A program made the position numbers and the translations under genes. Below, in pieces: positions 18,333 to 26,609 of a stretch of 47,421 nt of DNA (its first letter is position 1; each line of letters opens with the position of its first letter). The stretch is from the IMG/VR virus record IMGVR_UViG_3300045960_000077, positions 1 to 47,421 of that record. One strand, given 5' to 3'. The DNA comes from a virus. Below the pieces are notes generated by a model. It did not search any database, had not been told where the DNA came from, and saw nothing but the letters and a program-made list of their open reading frames with translations.

Positions 18333-18615
18333 AATTCTGATAATCAGTCAACATCTGACGAAGAGTAGCCCAATCAGATGAATCAAGGTCTTCTAGTTTA
18401 AGATCAGCAGGCTTGTCGACAATGACAATATTTAGTGTTGCAGTAGCATAGGCCAAAACATCGGCTACTTCATCTAATGTAGTAAATCCAGCTTTTAAAG
18501 ATGCATATGCTTGGCCTATTGCTATCTGCTCACCAACTTTTGGAGTTTTAAATCTTAGCTTATATTCTTTTTCACCAATTTTGTAAGTAAAATATTGCGA
18601 AATCTTTTGTGCCAT
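18286..18615 (-). CDS. Tail assembly chaperone (gpG-like)
   Basis: The 109-residue product, located between the tail tube and tape-measure genes, is the usual G-type tail chaperone by position and size. It starts MAQKISQYFTYKIGEKEYKL, is mixed alpha/beta and moderately acidic, and ends ...RNEAPAESPST. A T6 run near its end may let ribosomes shift into the longer downstream frame. Such chaperones coat the tape measure during tail assembly and are absent from the mature virion. The assignment is by synteny, not motif. Confidence 0.7.
   Translation of the reverse strand: MAQKISQYFTYKIGEKEYKLRFKTPKVGEQIAIGQAYASLKAGFTTLDEVADVLAYATATLNIVIVDKPADLKLEDLDSSDWATLRQMLTDYQNFAFFRNEAPAESPST
18320..18330 (-). 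other. Candidate +1/-2 frameshift site (GCC TTT TTT CGT)
   Basis: On the minus strand the zero-frame codons of the G-like ORF read GCC TTT TTT CGT, with the T6 at 18322-18327. Slipping +1 moves the Phe codon TTT to TTC, also Phe, and continues in the longer T-like frame (GTA ACG AGG); slipping -2 on TTT gives the same frame. The downstream frame is open only from just before this site. Confidence 0.6.
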
Positions 18616-18633
18616 TTTACACCTCTTTATTTA

Positions 18634-19071
18634 TTAAGCTGAAGCTTCGTAGAATCCAGCTGCGTCTCCACCAATAGCTTCTGTGGCCATCAATGTGCAA
18701 TCATGAGAAACAATAGTATGCTTTCTTACAGATACTGTTCCTCTTGCAAAGATACAGTTATTATATTGCCTGATAGTCTTTTGCGTAACCTTGTCAATAA
18801 CGACTACCGTAAACGGCTCAGTTGCCAAATATTTGTCGATACCCTCAGGAAAGACCCCGACGGAAAAGAGAGAATCTTTCTTAAGAGACATTGAAGACAC
18901 TCTTAACGAGATTGTATACATCTGAGGGACATATTCTACAACTCTTGGATCACCGATTCCTGAAGCAGGAGCTGGATCAAAAGATTCGTCGGCAGACATG
19001 TCCTGAAGCAAACCGACAGGTTTGTTCTTGATGACCACCATGATAGTATTGCCTGAATAAACTTTAGCCAT
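18634..19071 (-). CDS. Tail tube protein
   Basis: The 145-residue product follows the sheath gene and precedes the tail chaperones, the conserved place of the tube subunit. It is beta-rich: 'NTIMVVIKNKPVGLLQDMSA', 'MYTISLRVSSMSLKK', 'FTVVVIDKVTQKTIRQYNNC', consistent with the small barrel that stacks as hexamer rings around the DNA channel. The usual length is 140-180 residues. An AGGAG site precedes the ATG. No unusual residue is seen. Confidence 0.82.
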   Translation of the reverse strand: MAKVYSGNTIMVVIKNKPVGLLQDMSADESFDPAPASGIGDPRVVEYVPQMYTISLRVSSMSLKKDSLFSVGVFPEGIDKYLATEPFTVVVIDKVTQKTIRQYNNCIFARGTVSVRKHTIVSHDCTLMATEAIGGDAAGFYEASA

Positions 19072-19088
19072 TGTTATAGCTCCTTATA

Positions 19089-20930
19089 TTAGATCGTTGC
19101 TTGGAAAACGGTTGCATGGATGTTGATGAGAATGTAGTTTATTGGAAGCACAGGTGAGCACTCGAATGTAACTCTAACGGTGTCGCCATTAGCAGTGAGA
19201 GTTAGATTTCGATATGCCGGATATGCCAAAGTTCCGACAATGATTTCATTATTCTCAAGCTCTCGAAGAACCTGAACCAATGATCCCTTGATGATTGAAA
19301 GAATCTGTGGAGAATTCTTTCTACCAATGAATTGCTTGAGATTGTCTCTGCAGTTCTTAGCAATGTAGTTCGTTGCTAGTCTAACTGAGATCTCTTTCTT
19401 ATTGTAGTTGTCGTTAGAAACCCAAGTTGTTACACCTTGGACAACCTTGAGAGCAGATCCCTGACGTTCAATCACAAGAACTCCATTGTCAATAAGCTGG
19501 AGAATCTGACGATTCTTGAAATATGTTGAAAGTGCCTGAACACCCGTAATATCCTTGTTGGTAATAGGTTCGCCAACTGGGAAGAGAGCAATCAATCCAG
19601 CAATATACGCTGCTGTATATGAGCCATTGAAGAACTTGAGGTTACCCTTGATGTCGAAGGTTTTAAGTCTTGGAGCACAAAGGACCATATACGGAGAATT
19701 GATGCCAGTTGCTGTATTGATAAGATCGGTAGTAAGATCGTCGGCATCTCCGTCAGAAGTTGAAGTTGTATTTCCAATACCATCAAATTGATGTCCAACA
19801 AGACCGACTCTTTCTTCAGATCCGATTGTACTCATTGATTTACAATGAGTAAGAACAGCGTTGTTGATAGTATCAGCTTGATCGGTAATGACAATTCCTA
19901 GATAATCATCAATAATAGGAACGACGAGATCAAGATCTAGATTTTCATAGATTTCTGCCAAGACACCCGTAAAGGAAGTGCTATCAATATCTCCCGTAAC
20001 TCCGCCAGCTAAGCTGAAAGTATAAGTTACGTCATGATCAGCAGCGTTAGCAAGAAGTGTTCTATCTTTAGCTACAGCTGTCGTAAAAATGTCGTTAGTG
20101 TCTTCAGCATAGACATATGGTTGAGTTGCTGCATTCAACCAATCAAAAGCAGCTTTAACGTCAGCAGTCATTATTCCACTAGATCCGTTGCTAATAACTA
20201 GAACTTGATCATCAATCTGGATTGCGGGAATATCCGACATCACTGTAAATTCAAAATCAGCAGGATTAATAGCAGGAGTCTTATCAGGCATGACTGCCTT
20301 GATTCGTTCAACTAAATCGGTCGTTGTTGCAACGCCTATAAGATCAATCGCTGAACCACCCGAGCCTGTCATTGTCAAAACACCAGTAGTGATTGTAAAT
20401 GTTATCGGGTCAGCTGAATTATTAGCGATCTTGAGAACGTCTGTATAAATTCCAGTTCCTGTAATCGTATTACCCTGAGCAACAACGGAGATATCCAATC
20501 CTCTAGAAGGGAAACCCGTGATACCAGCTTGCTGAGTTATTACTTGAATGCCATTAGCGTGAAGTCCATAGGCTCCCGAAAATAGCTTGAACGGAATGTC
20601 TGTGTCTAGATATGTTGCTTGAGCTGGGACACTAGCAAATGAATGATCACTGCCTGTATATGTTCCACCAACCCTAGTTGCCCAAATGTACTGAGCACCG
20701 CCATTGAAAGCCATAGCGACGCCATCAACAAGCGGTCCCTCTCCGAAGATATCTGTTGCATCATTTAGTGAAGTCAAGAGATAGGCTTGATTTGGGATAC
20801 CGTCTTTAGCGGGGCCCATCATTCCTATAACGTTTGAACCAACAAGCCCAACTGGTGTTAATGCTGTATCATCAACAAAAGTTGCTACCTGTGGCTTGAT
20901 GTAGTAGCGTCCGTTAAAATATACACCCAT
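19089..20930 (-). CDS. Contractile tail sheath protein
   Basis: The 613-residue product has a sheath-like plan: N-terminal 'VGLVGSNVIGMMGPAKDGIP' and 'NDATDIFGEGPLVDGVAMAF' (the 'vtSlaeA...FG' region), a large central variable domain (about 150-400), and a conserved C-terminus with 'GVTTWVSNDNYNKKEISVRL', a helix 'NYIAKNCRDNLKQFIGRKNS', and a closing strand 'VRVTFECSPVLPINYILINI'. The sheath contracts to drive the tube through the host envelope. It starts 44 bases from a candidate late promoter motif, supporting high late expression. A GGAGAA ribosome site precedes the ATG. Confidence 0.93.
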   Translation of the reverse strand: MGVYFNGRYYIKPQVATFVDDTALTPVGLVGSNVIGMMGPAKDGIPNQAYLLTSLNDATDIFGEGPLVDGVAMAFNGGAQYIWATRVGGTYTGSDHSFASVPAQATYLDTDIPFKLFSGAYGLHANGIQVITQQAGITGFPSRGLDISVVAQGNTITGTGIYTDVLKIANNSADPITFTITTGVLTMTGSGGSAIDLIGVATTTDLVERIKAVMPDKTPAINPADFEFTVMSDIPAIQIDDQVLVISNGSSGIMTADVKAAFDWLNAATQPYVYAEDTNDIFTTAVAKDRTLLANAADHDVTYTFSLAGGVTGDIDSTSFTGVLAEIYENLDLDLVVPIIDDYLGIVITDQADTINNAVLTHCKSMSTIGSEERVGLVGHQFDGIGNTTSTSDGDADDLTTDLINTATGINSPYMVLCAPRLKTFDIKGNLKFFNGSYTAAYIAGLIALFPVGEPITNKDITGVQALSTYFKNRQILQLIDNGVLVIERQGSALKVVQGVTTWVSNDNYNKKEISVRLATNYIAKNCRDNLKQFIGRKNSPQILSIIKGSLVQVLRELENNEIIVGTLAYPAYRNLTLTANGDTVRVTFECSPVLPINYILINIHATVFQATI

Positions 20931-20972
20931 TAAATTTCTCCTATCGCATAGAGTGAAGATAAACCTATGTCA

Positions 20973-20985
20973 TGTTTATAAATTA
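20973..20985 (-). promoter_or_regulatory. Candidate late promoter motif TAATTTATAAACA
   Basis: This is the same 13 bases as at 1678-1690, in the 78-base gap between the tail-completion candidate and the sheath gene. On the minus strand the context is CTAATTTATAAACATGACATAGG. The TATAAA core fits a T4-like late -10. It would give the sheath transcript a 5' leader of about 35 bases. Confidence 0.42.
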
Positions 20986-21008
20986 GCAATTCTATGACGT
21001 TTCTTGAA

Positions 21009-21641
21009 TTATACATCGATATTTTGCCAAAAATCATTGCCGCACGATTTTAAGAAAATATTATTTATTGGGCCGTATATTTCATTCCACGTCTCTGGAT
21101 ATCTGAATCTCACGATCAAATGAACGTGAAATACATCATTCGGGAAAAACTCGGCATCTGGCGAAAATCTATCCGTATTAATATCCAAATCGGGCATGTC
21201 ATCATGATTCACTGAATATTGTTCGAGAATAAATCTCACAAATGTACCGAGAATACGTATTAAAAGTATCTGCTTACCAAGAATGTTTATTGAATAAACA
21301 CCTTGCATAATGTTTCCAAACTCGTCAGTTTCGACGCCGTCATCCATCGTTTCACTTCCCATCACATCGCCGATGGGTTTATTTGATTCAATCTGCGTTT
21401 CTTGATCCATGACGCAGACAATTACGGGAAGCATCGTTGAAATTGTGGAATATGTCGTGTGATATTGTATCTTTTCGTTTAATATGACATCTTTGAAAGC
21501 ATTTCGTTCCTCATCGCTTAAGTCCATCTTGTCAAAGAGGTATTTAAAAGTCTGATCGAACGAACTACCCAACGAGCTCAACGCAGTGAACGCCGACTGT
21601 ATGATGCGTAGTATTTTATATTCATTAAAAGGCAGAGACAT
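21009..21641 (-). CDS. Tail completion/terminator-like protein (putative)
   Basis: The 210-residue product lies between the giant disordered protein and the sheath gene, where neck or tail-terminator proteins are often coded. It contains 'MSLPFNEYKILRIIQSAFTA', a central 'LPVIVCVMDQETQIES', 'GVYSINILGKQILLIRILGT' and a late 'FFPNDVFHVHLIVRFRYPET', all suggesting an alternating alpha/beta fold. That fits gp3/gpU-type completion proteins, which cap the tail tube and sheath, but I cannot match a family. Its stop precedes the sheath promoter region. Its ATG overlaps the previous stop by one base. Confidence 0.5.
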   Translation of the reverse strand: MSLPFNEYKILRIIQSAFTALSSLGSSFDQTFKYLFDKMDLSDEERNAFKDVILNEKIQYHTTYSTISTMLPVIVCVMDQETQIESNKPIGDVMGSETMDDGVETDEFGNIMQGVYSINILGKQILLIRILGTFVRFILEQYSVNHDDMPDLDINTDRFSPDAEFFPNDVFHVHLIVRFRYPETWNEIYGPINNIFLKSCGNDFWQNIDV

Positions 21642-24600
21642 TATTCAGCTCCGTTATCGTCGTCCTCATCCTTTGATAAATCCTGAACTTCACCACCCGG
21701 ACCTACAGGCATCACTTTTGCGCCCTTAGTGATATAGGGAGAATCAGTTTGCCAAGTATTTACGACATCCTGCATAGATTTCTTGGCTAATTTGAGATTA
21801 TGCTGCCACACTTCTTCGGTTAGCCCTTCATTAAAGTCGTCTCTTTGTTTCTCATCTTTATTCTTAAAGTGAAATTTCTCGGCAACACGTTTTGATTGTT
21901 CGTGTTTCTTGGGATTATTACTTACATATCCTCTGCCCACTGCGTGGCCCGTAGTCTTGCCCGAGAAACCCTTATGAAGATCAGCAGTACGTTCGTCAAG
22001 AGATTTTGGAGCAAGTTTTTCTCTTAAAGAAGCCTCTTTTTTATAAGCCTCTTCTCTACCAGGTTCGGCTGCTGTTATACCAGGATTCTTGTCTCTAATT
22101 GCTTTGCTTTGCTTATAATCTGCCTCAGCTTTATGATCATAATCTTCGCCAGTTTGTTTTATCGACTCTTTCTTATATCCTTCACGAAGATCTTTATTTA
22201 AATCTGAATCAAGAGATTTCTGAGTTTTGTCTTCGGCGGTCCAACGACGGCCGCCATCTTTGATTGCCGAGTTTTTAGTCCCAACTTGAGATTTCTTTTC
22301 ATCGGCATCCATCTTTCGTTCTTTTTCTCTCTCGATCCCAGCATCAGGATCTTGACTTGATCCACCTCTACGATAACCTGATTTACGAGGACCATAATCG
22401 ACATTCAATGCCTTCACTAAATCAACTGTTCTCTCATCAATAGACTTTTTAGCATCTGCTGCATCGGCCTCTTCATACATCTTTTTAATCCGTATATTTG
22501 ATAGATGTTTATTGTGCGATATTCTATCGCCCTTTAGCTTTCCACCTTCGTCAATACCAAAATGAGATTCTAGTTCTTTCAAATCATCCATGTCTTCATT
22601 AGATGGTTGAAAATTATGAGAGTCTTCAGATTTTTCAGCTCTAATCTTAGCAGCCTGGCCATGTAATCCACCCATTTCAGCCTGTGTCAAGGCTTTCTTT
22701 CGAGATCCTTCAATGATTTCTTTCTTTCTGGCTTCTGAAAGTTGAGGAGTAGAGACCTTACCGTGATGCTTAGGATTTTTATGAGTTCCTTGAACATGGA
22801 TCTTACCCTTTCTAGTTCCAGGACCAAACATAGCCTTTTCCATAAGAGCATCGATAGATTTTATCAAATTATTGCTCTCTTCATCGACAGATAAACCAAA
22901 CCATGTATTTTTTGAATTCACTGGAGGGTTAGCCTCTCTTTCGGCTCTCTTCTTCAATCCTTCATTCATTTTCTTCTTCTTACTTTCTTTATACTCCGAA
23001 ATAATCCTTTTTCCCTCATCAGTATGAGGATTTTTAGGAGCAGTAGTACTACTATAATATTTTGCTTTTTCTTTCTCTCTTTTAGATTCTCTAGCTTTAA
23101 TTCCGCCAGTTCGGCTGTATGATTGATGTTTTTGCTTTGGTGTAAGATGTTCTTGAGCATCTTTTTCATAATCAGAGTGATTTTTAGGAGCAGTAGTCTC
23201 ACTATAATATTTTGTTTTTTCTTTTTTAGATTCTCTAGCTTTAATTCCACCAGCTCGGCCAGACGATTGATGTTTTTGCTCTGGCGTAAGATGTTGTTGA
23301 GAATCTTTTTCATAATCTGTAGATTCATCAGCATGATGTCGTTTATCGATAAATGTATATCCCATTCGTTTTGCTGAAACTTCTTTAAGTAAAAGATCGA
23401 TAGACTTCACAAGACTTGACTTCCAAGCACCCTCAACAGGAACCTTCACCATCTCTTTATTTTCTGTCTGAAGAGGAGTATTGCCAAATACATGGCCATT
23501 CTTTTTCTCTGGCTGTTTCTTTTCGGCTTTTCCTTCAGTCAAAACATGAGAATTGCACTTTTCAAGAAGAGCATCAATGGACGTGATTAAAGATTTCTTG
23601 GTAGCAGGCTTAGGTTTACTATAATCAGCCTCGTCATCTTCACTCCAAGTAGACTTTGGTTCCGTCTTTCTACGATGCTCTTCTACGTCTGCATAATGAG
23701 AAGCAGCGTCAGAATCATCTTTAGACTTACCCATTTCAGCTCGTTTCTTAGACTCTGCAGCTATTTCTGCTTGACGAATTGCTCTAGCTGCTTGATCCCT
23801 AAGACTTTCAGCTTCTTTGTGAGTTTCTCTTTTCACCATTGCTTCTCGGACTTTTGGATGAGTAGACCCTGATTTCTCTAGATCTGATTCTTCAGACTTT
23901 TCAGTCTTATGTTTAGATCGATAAGGCCAACTAGGCATAGGACCAGGATCAGCGGCACCTCCTGCGCCAGGACGAGATGCAGGAATTTTCGGATGTTTTT
24001 CATTCCATTCATCTTCTTCAATCTTATGATCACGAGAACTGTCTTCTTTCCAAGACTTATCCATTGACTTCCCCTGGGATTCTAATTTCTTTGCAGCATT
24101 TTCATCTGCTGTTCTAACAGCTGTTTCGCGCTTAGTGACAGGGACGTCTTCATCGTTATCGATTCGACGTTTATCTAAATTCCTAAGATAACTTTCTACC
24201 TTGGGATATGATTTAGCTTTATTGAGAAGCTCGTCTATAGCGACTCGTAGAGAAGCATTTTTGAGATCATTTTCACTCGTTATAGAAATTTCTTTACTTC
24301 CTTTTGTACCGTAACCAACATGCATTTTTTCTTCATAGGGATCATATAAAGATGTTGAATGAATTTTCTTCTTTTTTCCTTTTCCCTCGGTAACAACAGT
24401 GTGACCGCCACCAGAATGAGAATGTTGTTCTATTGCCCTTGCGTTTATTTTATAGTCTTTGCCCGCTTTTTCAATATCGAAGTCGACTTGAGATTTCTTA
24501 TTTCGACGATTATAATCAGCAATTCTAGATCGATTAACTTCATTATTATTTTCCCACTCGCTAGAATTATCAGCATGATTTGTTCTAAGTGGCGGAGCAC

Positions 24601-24676
24601 GATGAATAGCCTCGTGCACAGCTCGCTTATTAGAATCGTTGTAAACCTCGTCTGACTTGTCTTTTTTAGTTATCAT
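21641..24676 (-). CDS. Giant modular, charged, probably disordered protein with repeats
   Basis: The 1011-residue product is extremely rich in Lys, Glu, Asp, Ser and Gly and looks mostly disordered. Short amphipathic segments recur: 'SLITSIDALLEK' (362-373), 'SLVKSIDLLLKE' (421-432), 'NLIKSIDALMEKA' (603-615), 'LKNASLRVAIDELLNKAK' (138-155) and two 'KS[IL]DERT[AV]DL' segments (744-753 and 891-900). A roughly 48-residue unit beginning DYEKD (454 and 503) is tandemly duplicated. The C-terminus is acidic. No enzyme motif is visible. Related segments occur in the next upstream gene product and in the scaffold. The order (after head-tail adaptor genes) suggests an internal head or ejection protein, or a prohead-core component processed by the protease; this is inference. 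Shadow frames at 22.2 and 23.0-23.3 kb are not genes. Confidence 0.72.
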   Translation of the reverse strand: MITKKDKSDEVYNDSNKRAVHEAIHRAPPLRTNHADNSSEWENNNEVNRSRIADYNRRNKKSQVDFDIEKAGKDYKINARAIEQHSHSGGGHTVVTEGKGKKKKIHSTSLYDPYEEKMHVGYGTKGSKEISITSENDLKNASLRVAIDELLNKAKSYPKVESYLRNLDKRRIDNDEDVPVTKRETAVRTADENAAKKLESQGKSMDKSWKEDSSRDHKIEEDEWNEKHPKIPASRPGAGGAADPGPMPSWPYRSKHKTEKSEESDLEKSGSTHPKVREAMVKRETHKEAESLRDQAARAIRQAEIAAESKKRAEMGKSKDDSDAASHYADVEEHRRKTEPKSTWSEDDEADYSKPKPATKKSLITSIDALLEKCNSHVLTEGKAEKKQPEKKNGHVFGNTPLQTENKEMVKVPVEGAWKSSLVKSIDLLLKEVSAKRMGYTFIDKRHHADESTDYEKDSQQHLTPEQKHQSSGRAGGIKARESKKEKTKYYSETTAPKNHSDYEKDAQEHLTPKQKHQSYSRTGGIKARESKREKEKAKYYSSTTAPKNPHTDEGKRIISEYKESKKKKMNEGLKKRAEREANPPVNSKNTWFGLSVDEESNNLIKSIDALMEKAMFGPGTRKGKIHVQGTHKNPKHHGKVSTPQLSEARKKEIIEGSRKKALTQAEMGGLHGQAAKIRAEKSEDSHNFQPSNEDMDDLKELESHFGIDEGGKLKGDRISHNKHLSNIRIKKMYEEADAADAKKSIDERTVDLVKALNVDYGPRKSGYRRGGSSQDPDAGIEREKERKMDADEKKSQVGTKNSAIKDGGRRWTAEDKTQKSLDSDLNKDLREGYKKESIKQTGEDYDHKAEADYKQSKAIRDKNPGITAAEPGREEAYKKEASLREKLAPKSLDERTADLHKGFSGKTTGHAVGRGYVSNNPKKHEQSKRVAEKFHFKNKDEKQRDDFNEGLTEEVWQHNLKLAKKSMQDVVNTWQTDSPYITKGAKVMPVGPGGEVQDLSKDEDDDNGAE
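23033..23317 (-). repeat. Tandem ~48-residue coding repeat in the 1011-residue protein
   Basis: Residues 454-499 and 503-549 are near-copies. Each has DYEKD[SA]Q[QE]HLTP, then KHQS, then a GGIKARES element, then a KYYS..TTAPKN ending. The second copy carries about two extra residues. The copies differ at many codons, so the duplication is not recent. Confidence 0.8.
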
Positions 24677-24921
24677 GTCTCTTCATCCCTGCCTCTGCAG
24701 CCTTCCTATCATGAGGATCTTTGCTTTCGGCTAGTTTCTTAAGATTTCTCTTTGAGCCTTCACTTGTACGTTCATAGTGCTCAGCTTCAGTCGGACCAGG
24801 ATTGCTCATAGTCTGAACGTGCTTTGAATCTGGAACTACAAGTTCACCTTCTGGAAGCTCAGCTTTCTTCTTGCCACCTTGTGCCTTGTTCTTACCGGGT
24901 CGACCTTTTTCTAGCTCAGTG
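24666..24921 (-). CDS. -1 frame extension of the 561-residue protein (frameshift product)
   Basis: The roughly 230-base stretch between the stop of the 561-residue ORF (24911) and the next ATG (24676) is fully open in the -1 frame. After the A9 run (24922-24930) a -1 shift reads N-T-E-L-E-K-G-R-P-G-K-N-K-A and continues about 85 codons to TAA at 24666-24668, overlapping the next start codon by 11 bases. Composition matches the protein it would extend (Lys, Gln, Glu, Gly; an LEKGR motif). The only internal Met starts a 47-codon piece without a ribosome site, so this is more likely a frameshift tail than a gene. A homopolymer indel in the assembly is the main alternative. Confidence 0.62.
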
Positions 24922-26596
24922 TTTTTTTTTCGAGGATGGCGTCGAGTGCCTTATGAAGGTCGAAATCACCTTCAGAGGCATTCTTCAGCTTCTTCTGATT
25001 TTCCTCTGAGTTTCCTGTATCAAGCTTTCGTTCTTTCCATTCGGCAGTCTTGTCACCCTTTGGACGTGAACGAACTGTCACTTCTCCCTTTTCAGGTTCG
25101 TGACGATATCGTTTATCTTCCTTTGACTTTGGATGTTCAAATCGGCTTTCTGGCTTATCACTATAACTGATCTGCGTAGCCTTACCACCCGAGACCTTCT
25201 TGGAAACCGATGGTGAGCCCTTCTCGAGAAGGCCCATGTTTTCTAGAACTGATTTTGAGAAGTCCAACGAATAAGATTTATCTTTCATGTGCTCTTCCTT
25301 TTCCTTTTCGGGTGATTTTGCCCATTCGGCTCTTTCTTCTTTTTGACCGCCTTCGCCCTTTTCTAGGTCGAAGTCATCTTCTGATTTTTCAGCAGCCCCT
25401 GTTCCTAATCTATTCTTCAAAGCTTTGAGAGCTTCGGGATTCACTTTGCGATTAGTGAGAGGATTTTCTTTCTTTGGATTATTCTTTGAAGCAAGTGCTC
25501 CAGGTTCAGTATACTTTGAGTTAATGACTGCCTTGATAACAGTCTCAAGTCTTTCAGGACCCATAGTCTTGAGCAAATGACCAAGAGTTAGCTCATCTTC
25601 TGTCCATGACTTCTTGCTGACAAGAACATCACCATCATCATCTTCACCATCGGCACCGACTAATCCATCTTCAAACTCTTCTGGTTCATTATCAGTGAAG
25701 TTGTCAGACTTTTCAACATCATCTTCGCTGTCATCTTCTGATTTCTCAAGATCTGCATCACCTTCTGACTTCTGTTGTGATTCCTTCTTTGTGGCAGTTC
25801 CAGGATGATCTCCACCCTTATCGCCGTCGTGAACTGTGGCTGGTCGAGCTACAGCAGCATGTCCTTCGCCACCAATAGTATCCTCGGAGCCATCTTGAAA
25901 TTCTTCACCAGACTCATTCTTCTTAGACTTGTTGAGCTCATCTAAAATCTCTTGAGCTTGTGGATGGCCCTTGAGAAGTTGAGCCGTTGTAATTTCATCA
26001 ATCGTATAAGATCGTTTCATTTCTCTACCTCGAGGATTTGGATATTTCTTCTTCATTTCTTGCTGATGTTCATATTTTTCAACTTTATCGGGATCTTTAG
26101 TGTTTTCTAGAGTTTTAGGGTAAGGATGAGGATCAACCTGCTCATCTTTCTCTCGGCTCTTGAATAATTCAGGCATAGCCTTTCTATTTTCAAAAGATTT
26201 ATTTAAAAAAGAATCCATAGAAGCATTCTTTAATTCAGTTTCATGTTCGGCATTAGCAGGAATACGTTTATGTTGATATTCACCTGCACGTCTTACTCGA
26301 ATATCACCCTTTTCTTTGTCGAGCTCATAAGAATCAGCATGAACATTTGTTACTTTATCTTGATGTTTACCGCCGACATCATAATCATGTTCTTTCGTAT
26401 GCCAACGAACACTTGTAGGCTTTTTACTTCTATGTCCGTATTGCATAACTTCTTCTTTAGGAGCATCTAAATCATGATGCGTATCTTTAGCCCTTCCAAG
26501 CTTTACACGCTCAGGATTAGTAACTTTAAACTGAGTCTCTGATTTTCTTCCCTTTTCAAGCCCCATATTAGCTAATACTGATTTACTATATTCCAT
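24911..26596 (-). CDS. Modular charged protein with internal duplication (561 residues)
   Basis: The product is Lys/Glu/Asp-rich and largely disordered. The N-terminal block (about 2-134) and C-terminal block (about 444-557) are copies: both begin with 'SKSVL[AE]NMGL.EKG' and end in 'LKNAS' plus an amphipathic 'F/ID..L.K' segment. Two helices in the middle also match each other: residues 196-226 (SYTIDEITTAQLLKG) and 330-361 (SWTEDELTLGHLLKT). Residues about 231-285 closely resemble residues 75-137 of the scaffold. LEK[SG] recurs at 13-16, 283-286, 411-414 and 457-460. It may be a prohead-core or internal protein processed by the protease. Its zero-frame ends just after an A9 run. GGAG precedes the start. 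Confidence 0.7.
   Translation of the reverse strand: MEYSKSVLANMGLEKGRKSETQFKVTNPERVKLGRAKDTHHDLDAPKEEVMQYGHRSKKPTSVRWHTKEHDYDVGGKHQDKVTNVHADSYELDKEKGDIRVRRAGEYQHKRIPANAEHETELKNASMDSFLNKSFENRKAMPELFKSREKDEQVDPHPYPKTLENTKDPDKVEKYEHQQEMKKKYPNPRGREMKRSYTIDEITTAQLLKGHPQAQEILDELNKSKKNESGEEFQDGSEDTIGGEGHAAVARPATVHDGDKGGDHPGTATKKESQQKSEGDADLEKSEDDSEDDVEKSDNFTDNEPEEFEDGLVGADGEDDDGDVLVSKKSWTEDELTLGHLLKTMGPERLETVIKAVINSKYTEPGALASKNNPKKENPLTNRKVNPEALKALKNRLGTGAAEKSEDDFDLEKGEGGQKEERAEWAKSPEKEKEEHMKDKSYSLDFSKSVLENMGLLEKGSPSVSKKVSGGKATQISYSDKPESRFEHPKSKEDKRYRHEPEKGEVTVRSRPKGDKTAEWKERKLDTGNSEENQKKLKNASEGDFDLHKALDAILEKKTLS
24922..24930 (-). other. Slippery A9 run, candidate -1 frameshift site
   Basis: The minus-strand codons are CTC GAA AAA AAA ACA CTG AGC TAG: nine A in a row, including A AAA AAA, the canonical slippery heptamer. 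Slipping back one base continues into an open 85-codon frame. The zero-frame stops only four codons later. No obvious downstream stem-loop was checked by folding. Confidence 0.6.
25763..25807. repeat. Dispersed DNA repeat shared with scaffold gene (32230-32274)
   Basis: These 45 bases align without gaps to 32230-32274. The first 21 bases match at 20 positions and the last 11 match exactly, with a more divergent 13 in between. The encoded peptides share HPGTAT and ESQQKSE. The same distance is kept between the matching blocks, so this is common descent or recombination, not chance. Confidence 0.78.
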
Positions 26597-26609
26597 CTTT
26601 TATCTCCAA

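Noticed and set aside
22198-23334. Minus-strand open frames inside the 1011-residue gene
   Set aside because: They are shadow frames of the repeat-rich, AT-biased gene and lack starts with ribosome sites.
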